Of a stretch of 64,000 nucleotides of DNA, positions 26,789 through 35,100 are shown piece after piece; the stretch's first letter is position 1, and each line of letters starts with the position of its first letter. This DNA comes from Bacteroidota bacterium (lineage in GTDB: Bacteria; Bacteroidota; Bacteroidia; Bacteroidales; Lentimicrobiaceae). The DNA lies in the NCBI GenBank assembly GCA_009773455.1, contig WSXU01000008.1:62001-126000 (forward strand), read 5' to 3'. Both the position numbers and the translations under genes were made by a program. The notes beneath the pieces are model-generated. The model had not been told where the DNA came from, made no database searches, and was given only the letters and a program-made list of their open reading frames with translations.

Positions 26789-28558
26789 TCAGAGAGATTG
26801 TAACAACGAAACCAGATTATCATCCCGTGTAATATCCATTTTTTTTCGCAAACGGGCTCGGGCCACCTGTATGCTTTTAACCGACTGGAAAGTGATGGCG
26901 GAAATATCCTTGGTGGTCATATTCAACCGCAAAAACGCACACAACTTGGTTTCGTTGGGGGTGAGGTCAGGATAATGTTCGCTGAGCTTCTGGTAAAAGT
27001 CCTTGTGTACCTGCTGAAATCTTACTTCAAATTCGCCCCAAACTGTGTTGTCGATGTTGGATTTCATCTCCCTGACGATCTCCTGCATCCACGACTTGTT
27101 TTCGGGCAGCATCAATGGCTTCTGGGCAAGCAGCTTTTCCGTGATGGAGGCAATGAATTCATTCTTCCTGAGCAGGTACATCACATGGGTGGCCAGTTCC
27201 TTGTTCCTGAAATCAAGCTCAAGTTCAAGATTTTGCTTTTCAAGCAAAAGGTTCTGTTTTTCAAGATTCAGATTCCTGCTCTCAAGCTCAAGACTTGCCT
27301 GGTGCAGCTTTGCCTGTTTTATCCTGATCCGCTGATTCCTGTTGAGTAGTAAGACAATGATAAAGGAAAACAGAAACAATCCGGCTATGATCAGAAATAT
27401 CAGTGACTTCCGTTCTTTTCTGGCCAGCAGGATCTCCTGTCTGAGTTCGCTTTCCTTACGCTGCTTTTCATACTGATACTGCAGTTCCAGGCGGGCGGTA
27501 TTTTCAATCTGCTCACTGTTGATGATACTGTCATTCAACTGTTTGAATAATTTATGCATCGACAGGGCTTCACCAAACCAGCCTGCTTTCTCATAGGCCA
27601 TATTAAGAAAATTGGCCGCTTTCATCTGAGACCGGATATTTCCGGCCCGGCGACTGAAATTCAGGGCCTTGTCAAGAACCTCTATAGCCTTGTTAAAATC
27701 ACCGGTCAGGTAATAATAATCCCCCAGGTTATTATACACCTGGGCCATACCGGCAGTGTCGGCAAGCCGTGATCTGATCTCCAGGCAATGGTTGTAATAA
27801 TCAAATGCCCGGTCGAAATCCTTTTTCTCTTTATATACAATACCAAGGTTATTATACAATACACCATAATAAACCTGGTTATTGATTTTCCTGTTCATTT
27901 CCAGGGCCTTTTCGAAATTCTGCCTGGCTTTCTCAAAATCGCGGCTGCTCAGGTAAGCCCCGCCCATATTGATATAAATGATCAGGCGTTTATCATCCAC
28001 AGGATACCCGGGATCGGTTACGGCAAGCCGGTTTATTTTTTCAAGTCCTTTCCGGTAATACTCAAGTGCCTTGGCATTGTTCTCAAGGTTGAAATAGGTT
28101 GTGCCAATGGTAACATAGGTCTTGGAGTACCTGCTCAGGATAGAACTGGCATCATGCTCCTCAGCCGCTTCCGCATCAAGCAGATTCAGCATTTTGAAAT
28201 AATATTCAAGCGAAATGGAATAATTTCCGCTGCCTGAGAACAGGAGTGCATACTGGCCATAGAGGACATAAAGGTGTTTGTTGTATCCCGACTTACCTGA
28301 GAGGTCAATGGCTTTGTTCAGATAAAACAATACGGAATCCGGACTGCTTTTCATTTTATACAATTCACCGGCAATCGAGCCATAAATCCTGATCCGGCCG
28401 GTATCATTTACGGACTTCCCAAGTTCCGATTTAAGGCTGTCGAGCCGGCTGACGGCATACACACATTTATCAGATACCGAAACCAGCAATAGCATCAGAA
28501 CCAGAGTTCTCAAAACCCGGTTCACACAACTGTGGAAAAAAAATCCTGCAGTTCCCAT
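26789..28558 (-). CDS. TPR protein with membrane anchor and C-terminal LuxR-type HTH
   Basis: 589 residues. A hydrophobic N-terminal segment (about 15-30) is followed by TPR repeats to about residue 330 (for example INMGGAYLSSRDFEKARQN and GVLYNNLGIVYKEKKDFDRA). A transmembrane helix (SLIFLIIAGLFLFSFIIVLLL, 21 residues with its first Ser) and a long Leu/Glu coiled coil come next. The C-terminus is a LuxR-type helix-turn-helix (LTPNETKLCAFLRLNMTTKD and then ISAITFQSVKSIQVARARLR). This is a common Bacteroidota one-component regulator with a periplasmic TPR sensor. It lies upstream of the coiled-coil ORF and the T9SS gene on the same strand, so it may control them. Confidence 0.88.
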   Translation of the reverse strand: MGTAGFFFHSCVNRVLRTLVLMLLLVSVSDKCVYAVSRLDSLKSELGKSVNDTGRIRIYGSIAGELYKMKSSPDSVLFYLNKAIDLSGKSGYNKHLYVLYGQYALLFSGSGNYSISLEYYFKMLNLLDAEAAEEHDASSILSRYSKTYVTIGTTYFNLENNAKALEYYRKGLEKINRLAVTDPGYPVDDKRLIIYINMGGAYLSSRDFEKARQNFEKALEMNRKINNQVYYGVLYNNLGIVYKEKKDFDRAFDYYNHCLEIRSRLADTAGMAQVYNNLGDYYYLTGDFNKAIEVLDKALNFSRRAGNIRSQMKAANFLNMAYEKAGWFGEALSMHKLFKQLNDSIINSEQIENTARLELQYQYEKQRKESELRQEILLARKERKSLIFLIIAGLFLFSFIIVLLLNRNQRIRIKQAKLHQASLELESRNLNLEKQNLLLEKQNLELELDFRNKELATHVMYLLRKNEFIASITEKLLAQKPLMLPENKSWMQEIVREMKSNIDNTVWGEFEVRFQQVHKDFYQKLSEHYPDLTPNETKLCAFLRLNMTTKDISAITFQSVKSIQVARARLRKKMDITRDDNLVSLLQSL

Positions 28559-28692
28559 TAAATCTGTTTGTCAGTCTTAACAAAGTTAGACAATTATAAT
28601 TAAAGGCTGAATTTTTGTGTTTCCTCAATGGATTTGACAGGTACAGTCTGATTTCTTTATGTCGGATTACCTTTTCATTCCGGTGATTTTCC

Positions 28693-28700
28693 TAAATTTG
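28693..28700 (+). promoter_or_regulatory. Candidate -7 box of the AlkD-like gene
   Basis: TAAATTTG matches TAnnTTTG and ends about 40 bases before the start at 28741. No matching TTG is found. Confidence 0.35.
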
Positions 28701-28740
28701 ATCCGGGCACAAAGAAGATCACCCTTTCAAATTTAATCGT

Positions 28741-29457
28741 ATGACACCACAGGAACTCTGCAATGACTTAATTGGTTATTGCAAGGTCAATGCCAACCCG
28801 GAACTTGTAAAGAAATACTCACGGTACTTCAAGGAAGGTGTTTACGATGCCTGGGGACTGAGTCAGGCACTGATGGATGAAAAAAAGGCTGAGCTGAAGA
28901 AATCGGGTAAAATTACTGTTGACCTGGTCTTTGAAACAGCTCCCCTGCTTATGAAAAGCGGAAAATATGAAGAAACTTCATTCGCGCTGATTTTAATTAC
29001 CATTGTAAAGGACAAGCTGATCAGATCTGATTTCACCCGGCTGGAAAGCTGGTTCGAAACCGGAATCTCTAATTGGGCCCATGCCGACTACTTTGGAATG
29101 TTCTTTCTGCCTGAAATAATGAAGCAGAATCTGGTTGAAAAGCAGGATTTTGCCGGATGGATAACCTCTGAATACAAATTCCAGAGGAGATGTGTACCGG
29201 TGACTTTTATCAAGTTGCTAAAAACCGGTATCCCTTTCCGGGAGTTATTCTCATTTCTTGAACCTTTAATGAGTGATCCGGAACGTGAAGTTCATCAGGG
29301 AATGGGATGGTTCCTGCGTGAAGCCTGGAAAATAAAACCGGATGAAACTGAAGTCTTCCTGCTGAAATGGAAAAATACGGCACCCCGGCTGATTTTTCAG
29401 TATGCCTGCGAGAAAATGGGAAAAGAAGCCCGCCTGAAATTCAGGAAAGAAAAATAA
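28741..29457 (+). CDS. AlkD-like DNA alkylation repair protein (HEAT-like repeats)
   Basis: 238 residues, all alpha-helical in pattern with HEAT-like repeats. The family shape is seen in YFKEGVYDAWGLSQ near the start, FARLESWF-like FTRLESWFETGISNWAHAD in the middle and QGMGWFLREAWKIKPDET near the end, where AlkD proteins have a conserved GWxLRE string. AlkD removes alkylated purines by a non-base-flipping glycosylase action; whether this member is active is not clear from sequence. Monocistronic: divergent from the TPR-LuxR gene and followed by a repeat region. Confidence 0.78.
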   Translation: MTPQELCNDLIGYCKVNANPELVKKYSRYFKEGVYDAWGLSQALMDEKKAELKKSGKITVDLVFETAPLLMKSGKYEETSFALILITIVKDKLIRSDFTRLESWFETGISNWAHADYFGMFFLPEIMKQNLVEKQDFAGWITSEYKFQRRCVPVTFIKLLKTGIPFRELFSFLEPLMSDPEREVHQGMGWFLREAWKIKPDETEVFLLKWKNTAPRLIFQYACEKMGKEARLKFRKEK

Positions 29458-30175
29458 CAATTTGTCTTAACATATTTGGTAAAATAAACCCGGATAGTGT
29501 TCGTCTTTCCCACTGGAAGCGGGCTGGCTTTCTGAAGCTTTCCACCGGAGAAGATTGCCTGTGCCCTGAGTTCTTCGTCAAGGCATTAAGTCACCCGATA
29601 TACCCACCCCCGGTTAACAAAATAGCGCGCATCTTAATTTCCAAATGCATACTTCCGGGGCTTGCTTCCAAGTTAGCGCATCTTACCCGCCAGAGGCGGG
29701 CAGGCCTTCTGATGCGTGCCTCCGGGGCTTCCTTCTGTTTTATATTACAGGTCGGTGATCTGAAAAAGTCACCATCCCCAGATAGCGCACATCTTACCCC
29801 AAGATGGCGCGCATCTTATTTCCTGATGCGTGCCTCCGGGGCTTCCCCCCAGATAGCGTGCATCTTACCCGCCAGAGGCGGGCAGGCCTTCTGATGCATG
29901 CCTCCGGGGCTTTCTTCTGTTTTATATTACAGGTTGGTGATCTGCAAAAATCACCATCCAGATTTCAGAACCATTCTATCCGGTTGATGACCCGGATAGC
30001 GCATCTTTCCGGTCATAGGCGGACCGATCTTCTGATGATAGCCTTCAGAGGAGATTGACGTTGACTTTCGATCCATTCCGCTACAATTCATCACCAAAAT
30101 CCGACATTCCGGTAACTAATATTTTATTCCGGCCCTGGCGCGTTGCATTTTTGTTGCAGTAAAGCACAACAGGCT
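29458..30175. other. Gene-free stretch occupied by a hairpin repeat array
   Basis: 718 bp between the AlkD-like gene and the TonB receptor. Most of it (29491-30057) is a set of imperfect repeats that can fold into hairpins, described separately. Open frames through it (for example 29367-29894) are made of translated repeat units and are not credible genes. The last 120 bases hold the leader of the TonB receptor gene. Confidence 0.7.
29491..30057. repeat. Array of about six imperfect hairpin-forming repeats (REP-like)
   Basis: Units begin near 29491, 29622, 29674, 29781, 29852 and 29995. The two best copies (29674 and 29852) share the order GCATCTTA, CCCGCCAGAGGCGGG, AGGCCTTCTGATGC, GCCTCCGGGGCTT and a tail GGTGATCTG...TCACC. 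Each can form an outer stem (CGCATC with GATGCG at 29677-29716) around an inner CCCGCC/GGCGGG stem. In the second copy the outer pair changes to TGCATC/GATGCA, and in the last copy the inner stem becomes CGGTC/GACCG, so pairing is kept while bases change. One unit (near 29810) has only the outer stem. No transposase is present in the window. Confidence 0.75.
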
Positions 30176-32335
30176 ATGAAACAATATATTTTCTTCTTTC
30201 TTTTTTTAATCAGTTCTTCGCTTTTGGGCCAGACTGTTATCAGCGGATCCGTCAAAGCCAGGAATGACGGAACTCTGCCGGGCGCCAATGTTTACCTGAA
30301 AGGAACCTACGATGGCACCTCCACCGATACTGAAGGCAGGTTCAGTTTTAAAACACTGAAAACAGGTCAGTTTACCGTGTCGGTTGAATTCCTGGGATAT
30401 GAATCACATTCAGAACAAGTAACCCTGAACGGAAAAGAAATTGAACTGGCCATTGAATTAAACGAAACCTTCAGCAAACTGGATGCGGTAACCATCACTG
30501 CCGGCACTTTTGAGGCCAGTGATAAAAAGCAGGCAAATACCATCAGTTCACTCGATATGATCACCACTGCCGGAGCTGCCGGGGATGTATTCGGGGCACT
30601 TCAGACCCTGCCGGGAACAACCACCAATGGCGAATCGGGAAGGTTGTTCGTAAAAGGAGGTGACAGCGACGAATCACAGACATACATTGACGGGGCACTG
30701 GTGCATACCCCCTATAATTCAACGGCTCCGAACACCGCCACCCGCGGCCGTTTCAACCCGTTTATGTTCAAAGGAACCATTTTCAGTACCGGAGGCTATT
30801 CAGCCGAATACGGACAGGCTCTTTCCAGTGTATTGTTGCTCAACACCAACGATATGCCTGTCCAGGATCAGTTCGATCTATCATTGCTCACCATTGGCCC
30901 CGAAGTTGCCGGAACCAGACTCTGGGAAAACGGGGCAGTAACCGCAACGCTTGGATACAGCAATCTGCAGCCATATATGAATCTGGTGCCGCAGAATTTT
31001 GAATGGAAAAAAGCACCTGAATCGACTGCTGCTGCAATAAGTATCCGTCAGAAAACCGGTAAAACAGGAATGCTAAAAATATACAGCAGTTTCGACAATG
31101 GCCGTTTTACCCTGGGTCAATTTGATCTTGATCAGGACACAATGGTTGATTATGGACTCAGAAACAGAAACTTTTTCGTTAATACTTCCTTTCGCACAAC
31201 CATTGGTGAAAACCTGACCCTTTCCACATCGGCTTCATTTACCAACGACCGCGACAAAGTCAGTTTTGATGGCAATCATTTCGACAAATCGCTGAAAGGA
31301 TTCCATCTGAAACAGACAGCCGCCCGTGAGATCACTGAAAAAATAACCCTCAGGGGCGGAGTGGAATGGTTCACCCGGTCCTTGGAACAGACATACCGCA
31401 CCCCCGCCGACACTTTTGTCAACATTTATGATATCAATACGATGGCTGCATTTACTGAAGCCGAACTCTACGCATCGAAACGCTTTGTAACCCGGATCGG
31501 AGTGAGGCTGGAACACAACGATTATCTGAACAGGAGCAGCCTGGCACCACGCCTCACCGCAGCATGGAAACTTGATGAAACCAGCCAGTTTTCAATGGCT
31601 TACGGATGGTTTTACCAGAATCCTTCGGACGCTTATCTGATTTATTCAGACAAACTCAATTACGAAAGGGCCGATCATTATACACTAAGTTACCAGTCTA
31701 CCCGGAACGAACGCACACTCCGGACCGAGATATATTACAAGGACTACCGCAACCTGACCAAACAGGGCCAGGGTGAATTCTACCTTTCCGAAACCTATAA
31801 CAACAGTGGCAGTGGATTCGCCAGGGGGCTTGATTTATTCCTGCGCGATAAAAAGAGCATCAGGAATGGGGATTACTGGATATCCTATTCCTATCTCGAC
31901 ACAAAACGCAACTACAAAGATTATCCGAAAGAAGCAATCCCCGGATTTGCCAGCAAACACAACCTGGCCGTGGTTTACAAACACTGGTTTGATAAGATAC
32001 GGTCATATGCAGGGTTAAACTACAAGTACTCATCGCCGCGGGTTTACAACAATCCAAACAGCCCTGAGTTTAACGGTGAAAAGACCATTGCCTACCATAC
32101 ACTGGATGTAAGCTGGAGTTTCCTCTATAAACCCAATATCATCTTTTATGGCGCAGTAACCAACCTTCCGGGTTTCAAACAGGAGTTTGGCCGACGCTAC
32201 TCCGAAACACCTGACGAATCCGGTCTGTACCGGAGCGCAACCATTGTTCCGGGATCCGGAAGGTTCTTCATATTGGCGTGTTTCATCACTTTCACCAAAA
32301 AAGGCACTGAAAATCAGCTCGACAAGATTCAATAA
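30176..32335 (+). CDS. TonB-dependent outer-membrane receptor with carboxypeptidase-like N-terminal domain
   Basis: About 719 residues from MKQYIFFFLFLISSSLLGQ, a clean signal peptide; the upstream ATG at 30143 would place extra charged residues before it and is not preferred. The N-terminal domain (ISGSVKARNDGTLPGANVYL and on, to about residue 100) is the carboxypeptidase-regulatory-like extension typical of Bacteroidota. A plug domain has RLFVKGGDSDESQTYIDGAL, followed by barrel strands to the C-terminus. It takes up an unknown ligand with TonB energy. No SusD-like partner is adjacent, so it is not a classic polysaccharide locus. A TPR-like periplasmic protein and a LytS/LytTR pair follow on the same strand. 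Confidence 0.9.
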   Translation: MKQYIFFFLFLISSSLLGQTVISGSVKARNDGTLPGANVYLKGTYDGTSTDTEGRFSFKTLKTGQFTVSVEFLGYESHSEQVTLNGKEIELAIELNETFSKLDAVTITAGTFEASDKKQANTISSLDMITTAGAAGDVFGALQTLPGTTTNGESGRLFVKGGDSDESQTYIDGALVHTPYNSTAPNTATRGRFNPFMFKGTIFSTGGYSAEYGQALSSVLLLNTNDMPVQDQFDLSLLTIGPEVAGTRLWENGAVTATLGYSNLQPYMNLVPQNFEWKKAPESTAAAISIRQKTGKTGMLKIYSSFDNGRFTLGQFDLDQDTMVDYGLRNRNFFVNTSFRTTIGENLTLSTSASFTNDRDKVSFDGNHFDKSLKGFHLKQTAAREITEKITLRGGVEWFTRSLEQTYRTPADTFVNIYDINTMAAFTEAELYASKRFVTRIGVRLEHNDYLNRSSLAPRLTAAWKLDETSQFSMAYGWFYQNPSDAYLIYSDKLNYERADHYTLSYQSTRNERTLRTEIYYKDYRNLTKQGQGEFYLSETYNNSGSGFARGLDLFLRDKKSIRNGDYWISYSYLDTKRNYKDYPKEAIPGFASKHNLAVVYKHWFDKIRSYAGLNYKYSSPRVYNNPNSPEFNGEKTIAYHTLDVSWSFLYKPNIIFYGAVTNLPGFKQEFGRRYSETPDESGLYRSATIVPGSGRFFILACFITFTKKGTENQLDKIQ

Positions 32336-32464
32336 GACAATTCGAAAAGGCAGTAAGACTTACGATTCGGTCCGTAACGCCACTGAATTTTAATCCGGAA
32401 ATGGAATTTTTAAAGCCAGGTTTTCCGGTTGAACCAAACAACAAATTAACCAAAAACAAACATT

Positions 32465-33106
32465 ATGAAAACAACACTAATTACCCTGACCATGTTGCTG
32501 GCATCATTTGCAGGTATGTCGCAAAAAAACGAATACTACCAGGCTATGGGTGAAACCCTGGGCCAATATGCAACCTGCCGGACAGTTGAAGACTTTCAGG
32601 CACTGGGAAACCGGTTCAGTATGATTGCCGGCAATGAGAAAGATGAATGGCTCCCGTTGTACTATCACGCACATTGCTACATTATTATGAGTTTTATGGA
32701 GCCTTCTGATGCAGCAAAAAAAGACGCCTGGCTTGATGAAGCAGAGAAATCAGTAAATAAACTGGTTGCAATAGCTCCCGGGGAAGCCGATGTTTTTGCT
32801 CTTCAGGCCATGCTTTGCACCGGTCGCCTGGTGGTGAATCCGATGGAACGGGGTCAGCAATACAGCATGCTTTCGGGTCAGGCAATCGGCCGCGCACTTG
32901 GTATCGATCCTTCCAATCCCAGAGCCAGACTTATTAAACTGCAGAACGACATGGGAACGGCCAGGTTCTATGGAAAAGATACCGGAGAGTATTGTTCTGA
33001 AGCAAAAGAATTGCTTGCCGGTTGGGACAGTTTTACCCCAAAATCCGGATTACACCCGGCCTGGGGAAAAGATCAGGCAGCCGAAATCGTTTCCGGTTGT
33101 AAATAA
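32465..33106 (+). CDS. Exported helical (TPR-like) protein, unknown function
   Basis: 213 residues with a signal peptide (MKTTLITLTMLLASFAGMSQ). The rest is helical: LDEAEKSVNKLVAIAPGEAD and AIGRALGIDPSNPRARLIKL look like TPR or Sel1-like helices, and five cysteines are spread along it. The family is known from many Bacteroidota genomes only as a hypothetical protein. It starts about 130 bp after the TonB receptor gene on the same strand and may be its periplasmic partner; that link is inference. Confidence 0.75.
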   Translation: MKTTLITLTMLLASFAGMSQKNEYYQAMGETLGQYATCRTVEDFQALGNRFSMIAGNEKDEWLPLYYHAHCYIIMSFMEPSDAAKKDAWLDEAEKSVNKLVAIAPGEADVFALQAMLCTGRLVVNPMERGQQYSMLSGQAIGRALGIDPSNPRARLIKLQNDMGTARFYGKDTGEYCSEAKELLAGWDSFTPKSGLHPAWGKDQAAEIVSGCK

Positions 33107-33134
33107 CCTGCTTTTTGTTATCCTGTATAGTGAT

Positions 33135-33144
33135 GGGGGGGGGG
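33135..33144. repeat. Homopolymer of ten G
   Basis: An uninterrupted G10 tract lies 29 bp after the stop of the TPR-like gene and about 115 bp before the LytS-type kinase gene. Such tracts are prone to slippage. Its position could place it in the kinase leader or promoter region. Confidence 0.8.
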
Positions 33145-33257
33145 ATTTGTCGAGATCTGAGCACGGAGATTTCCTGCTAAGCAGCAAATCCTTCCCTTTT
33201 CCGGGATTATCATTAAATTTACCGGCACCGATGTTTGACTGAAAAACCTTTTCCCGA

Positions 33258-34291
33258 ATGAAAATCAACAGCTACCCAACCAAACCCTTCAGCATATGGA
33301 TATTCATACTTGGAAATGCCATCTTATCCCTGATTATTCTTTTTGTCTTTTTCAATAAAGCATACTTTAACCCTGAAAGGTTTGTAATCGGATTTATCTG
33401 GTCATATGCCATTTGTGCAACCCAATGGGCCGGCCCTGTGTTTATTAATATTTTCCTTGACAAACACATTCAATGGCTTGACCGTCCAATCACCAGAACC
33501 CTCACTGAAATCTTGCCTGGTCGGTTGGTTCTTTCATCGCCGTTCAGCTGATCATGTACTATCTGGTACTGCATCAGCCTCCGCTGTTAGCCTGGCAATC
33601 GATCTCCCACTCGGTTATATACACCCTGCTGATTTCTTTGTTTATCTCCCTGGCTTTCTCAGTGGTGGGGTTTTTCAGAGCCTGGCGTCACTCGGTACTC
33701 AGTGAAGCGGAATTGAAATCAGAAATGATGACTTATAAATACAATTCGCTTCGCAATCAGATCAATCCGCATTTCCTGTTTAACAGCTTCAATGTCCTCA
33801 GCGAACTTGTTTATGATGATCCGGCCCTGGCGGTTAAATTCATCCGTGAAATGAGTGACCTGTTCCGGTATGTGCTCGACAGCCGAGATAAAGAGTTGGT
33901 TAGTCTCAGGGAAGAGGTTGACTTCATGAACTCCTACACCTATCTGCTGAAAACCCGTTTTGGAGATAAACTCAAATTAATCAATCAAATTGATCCGGAA
34001 AGCGATGCTTATGTCGTACCTATGACCCTTCAATTACTCGTTGAGAACGCTGTTAAGCACAATGAGGTTTCCGAAAAATTTCCGCTTATTGTTATAATCA
34101 GGCAAAATGGCGATTTTATTGAAGTGGAAAATGTACGGAAATCCAAACAGGCAGGCGAAGAATCAAAAAAGACCGGGCTCAGGAACATTTCGCAGCAATA
34201 TAGTTTTTTCACAAATCGTGAAATTGAAGTCAAATCAAGTGAGACCGTGTTTCTTGTCAGGGTTCCGCTAATACAGATGATTCAAAAATGA
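33258..34291 (+). pseudogene. LytS-type sensor histidine kinase, split by a frameshift near 33512
   Basis: Two adjacent frames read as one protein of about 345 residues. The first (33258-33551) gives two membrane helices and ends LDRPITRTLTEIL, then loses sense as PGRLVLSS. The second frame, read from 33512, continues with LAWSVGSFIAVQLIMYYLVL, another membrane helix. The join needs a -1 shift around 33512, as if one base were lost. The C-terminal part has the LytS-family phosphoacceptor motif NSLRNQINPHFLFNSFNVLS and the ATP-binding LLVENAVKHNE, so it would be an intact kinase without the frame break. Causes could be a true mutation, a sequencing error or, less likely, recoding: no slippery heptamer is present. 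The stop overlaps the LytTR gene by 4 bp. Confidence 0.8.
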
Positions 34292-35037
34292 AAGTACTTA
34301 TCATCGAAGACGAAGTCAGGGCGTCTAACCATCTGAAGCGGCTCCTTAAAAAAACCGCCCCTGAAATGGATGTGGTAACTGTATTAGAGTCAGTACGAGA
34401 CGCGGTGGAATTTCTTTCGAATGATCCGGATATCGGCCTAATTTTTTCAGACATTCAGCTTGCCGACGGCCTGAGTTTCGAGATTTACAGGAAAGTTCAG
34501 ATAAGGTGTCCGATAATTTTCACTACCGCCTGGGACCATTATGCCATAGAAGCCTTCAACACCAATGGCATTGACTACCTGCTGAAACCTGTTGAAGAAG
34601 GAAGACTGTTAAAAGCTATAGAAAAAACCCGGCAGTTATCATCCATCCCAATGCTTGAAAAGATTCTTTCCCTTGCCGGTTCAGGGAAAGAAAGAAATTT
34701 TAAATCCAGATTTCTGGTTAAAATCGGTGACAAAATAAAATCAATCCCCATTGAAGAAATCACTGCCTTTTACAGCCTCGAAAAGGCTTCCTACCTGCAC
34801 ACCTCAGGCAAAAGGAGCTATAGTGTCGATTATGCACTTGATCAGGTCGAAACCATGATTGACCCGGCAAGGTTTTTCAGGATAAGCCGGAAATATATTG
34901 TTTCATTACACGCTTGCAGCAATATTATAGCCTGGTCAAACAGTCGGCTCAAACTGGTAATTGACGGAATAGATGACAATGAGATAATCGTGGCCCGTGA
35001 AAGGGTACAGGACTTCAGGGAGTGGCTTGATACCTGA
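34288..35037 (+). CDS. LytTR-family response regulator
   Basis: 249 residues. Receiver domain with the acidic pair in VLIIEDE, the phosphoacceptor Asp in LIFSDIQLADG and the Lys in DYLLKPV. The C-terminal LytTR DNA-binding domain starts near residue 143 (FLVKIGDKIKSIPIEEITAF) and includes FFRISRKYIVSLHAC. The start overlaps the end of the upstream kinase frame by 4 bp (ATGA), so the two form an operon. If the kinase is broken, this regulator would lose its partner. Its likely targets, by position, include the TonB receptor group. Confidence 0.93.
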   Translation: MKVLIIEDEVRASNHLKRLLKKTAPEMDVVTVLESVRDAVEFLSNDPDIGLIFSDIQLADGLSFEIYRKVQIRCPIIFTTAWDHYAIEAFNTNGIDYLLKPVEEGRLLKAIEKTRQLSSIPMLEKILSLAGSGKERNFKSRFLVKIGDKIKSIPIEEITAFYSLEKASYLHTSGKRSYSVDYALDQVETMIDPARFFRISRKYIVSLHACSNIIAWSNSRLKLVIDGIDDNEIIVARERVQDFREWLDT

Positions 35038-35061
35038 AATTCTGTTAAAGCAGAATTTCAG
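35034..35061. other. Perfect inverted repeat at the end of the LytTR gene
   Basis: CTGAAATTCTG (35034-35044), a six-base spacer and CAGAATTTCAG (35051-35061) form an 11-bp perfect stem that covers the LytTR stop codon. A partial third copy (CAGAATTTC) follows at 35090. There is no T-run on either side, so it may be a weak terminator or a binding site. Confidence 0.5.
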
Positions 35062-35100
35062 ATGTGATTTCAACCACAGGAATTTTGTAACAGAATTTCC

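Noticed and set aside
29367-30058. Open frames of 175 and 84 residues crossing the repeat array
   Set aside because: Their protein sequence is only translated repeat units (recurrent RQRRAGLLM and RASGA strings) and they overlap the AlkD-like gene or each other. They are by-products of the hairpin repeats.
33500-33530. Programmed -1 frameshift site in the kinase gene
   Set aside because: No X-XXY-YYZ heptamer and no clear downstream stem-loop is visible at the join. Mutation or sequencing error is simpler.
33258-33551. A separate 97-residue membrane protein before the LytS-type kinase
   Set aside because: Its last residues lose sense just where the other frame takes up a membrane helix and completes a normal kinase. 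It is better read as the N-terminal part of a frameshifted gene.
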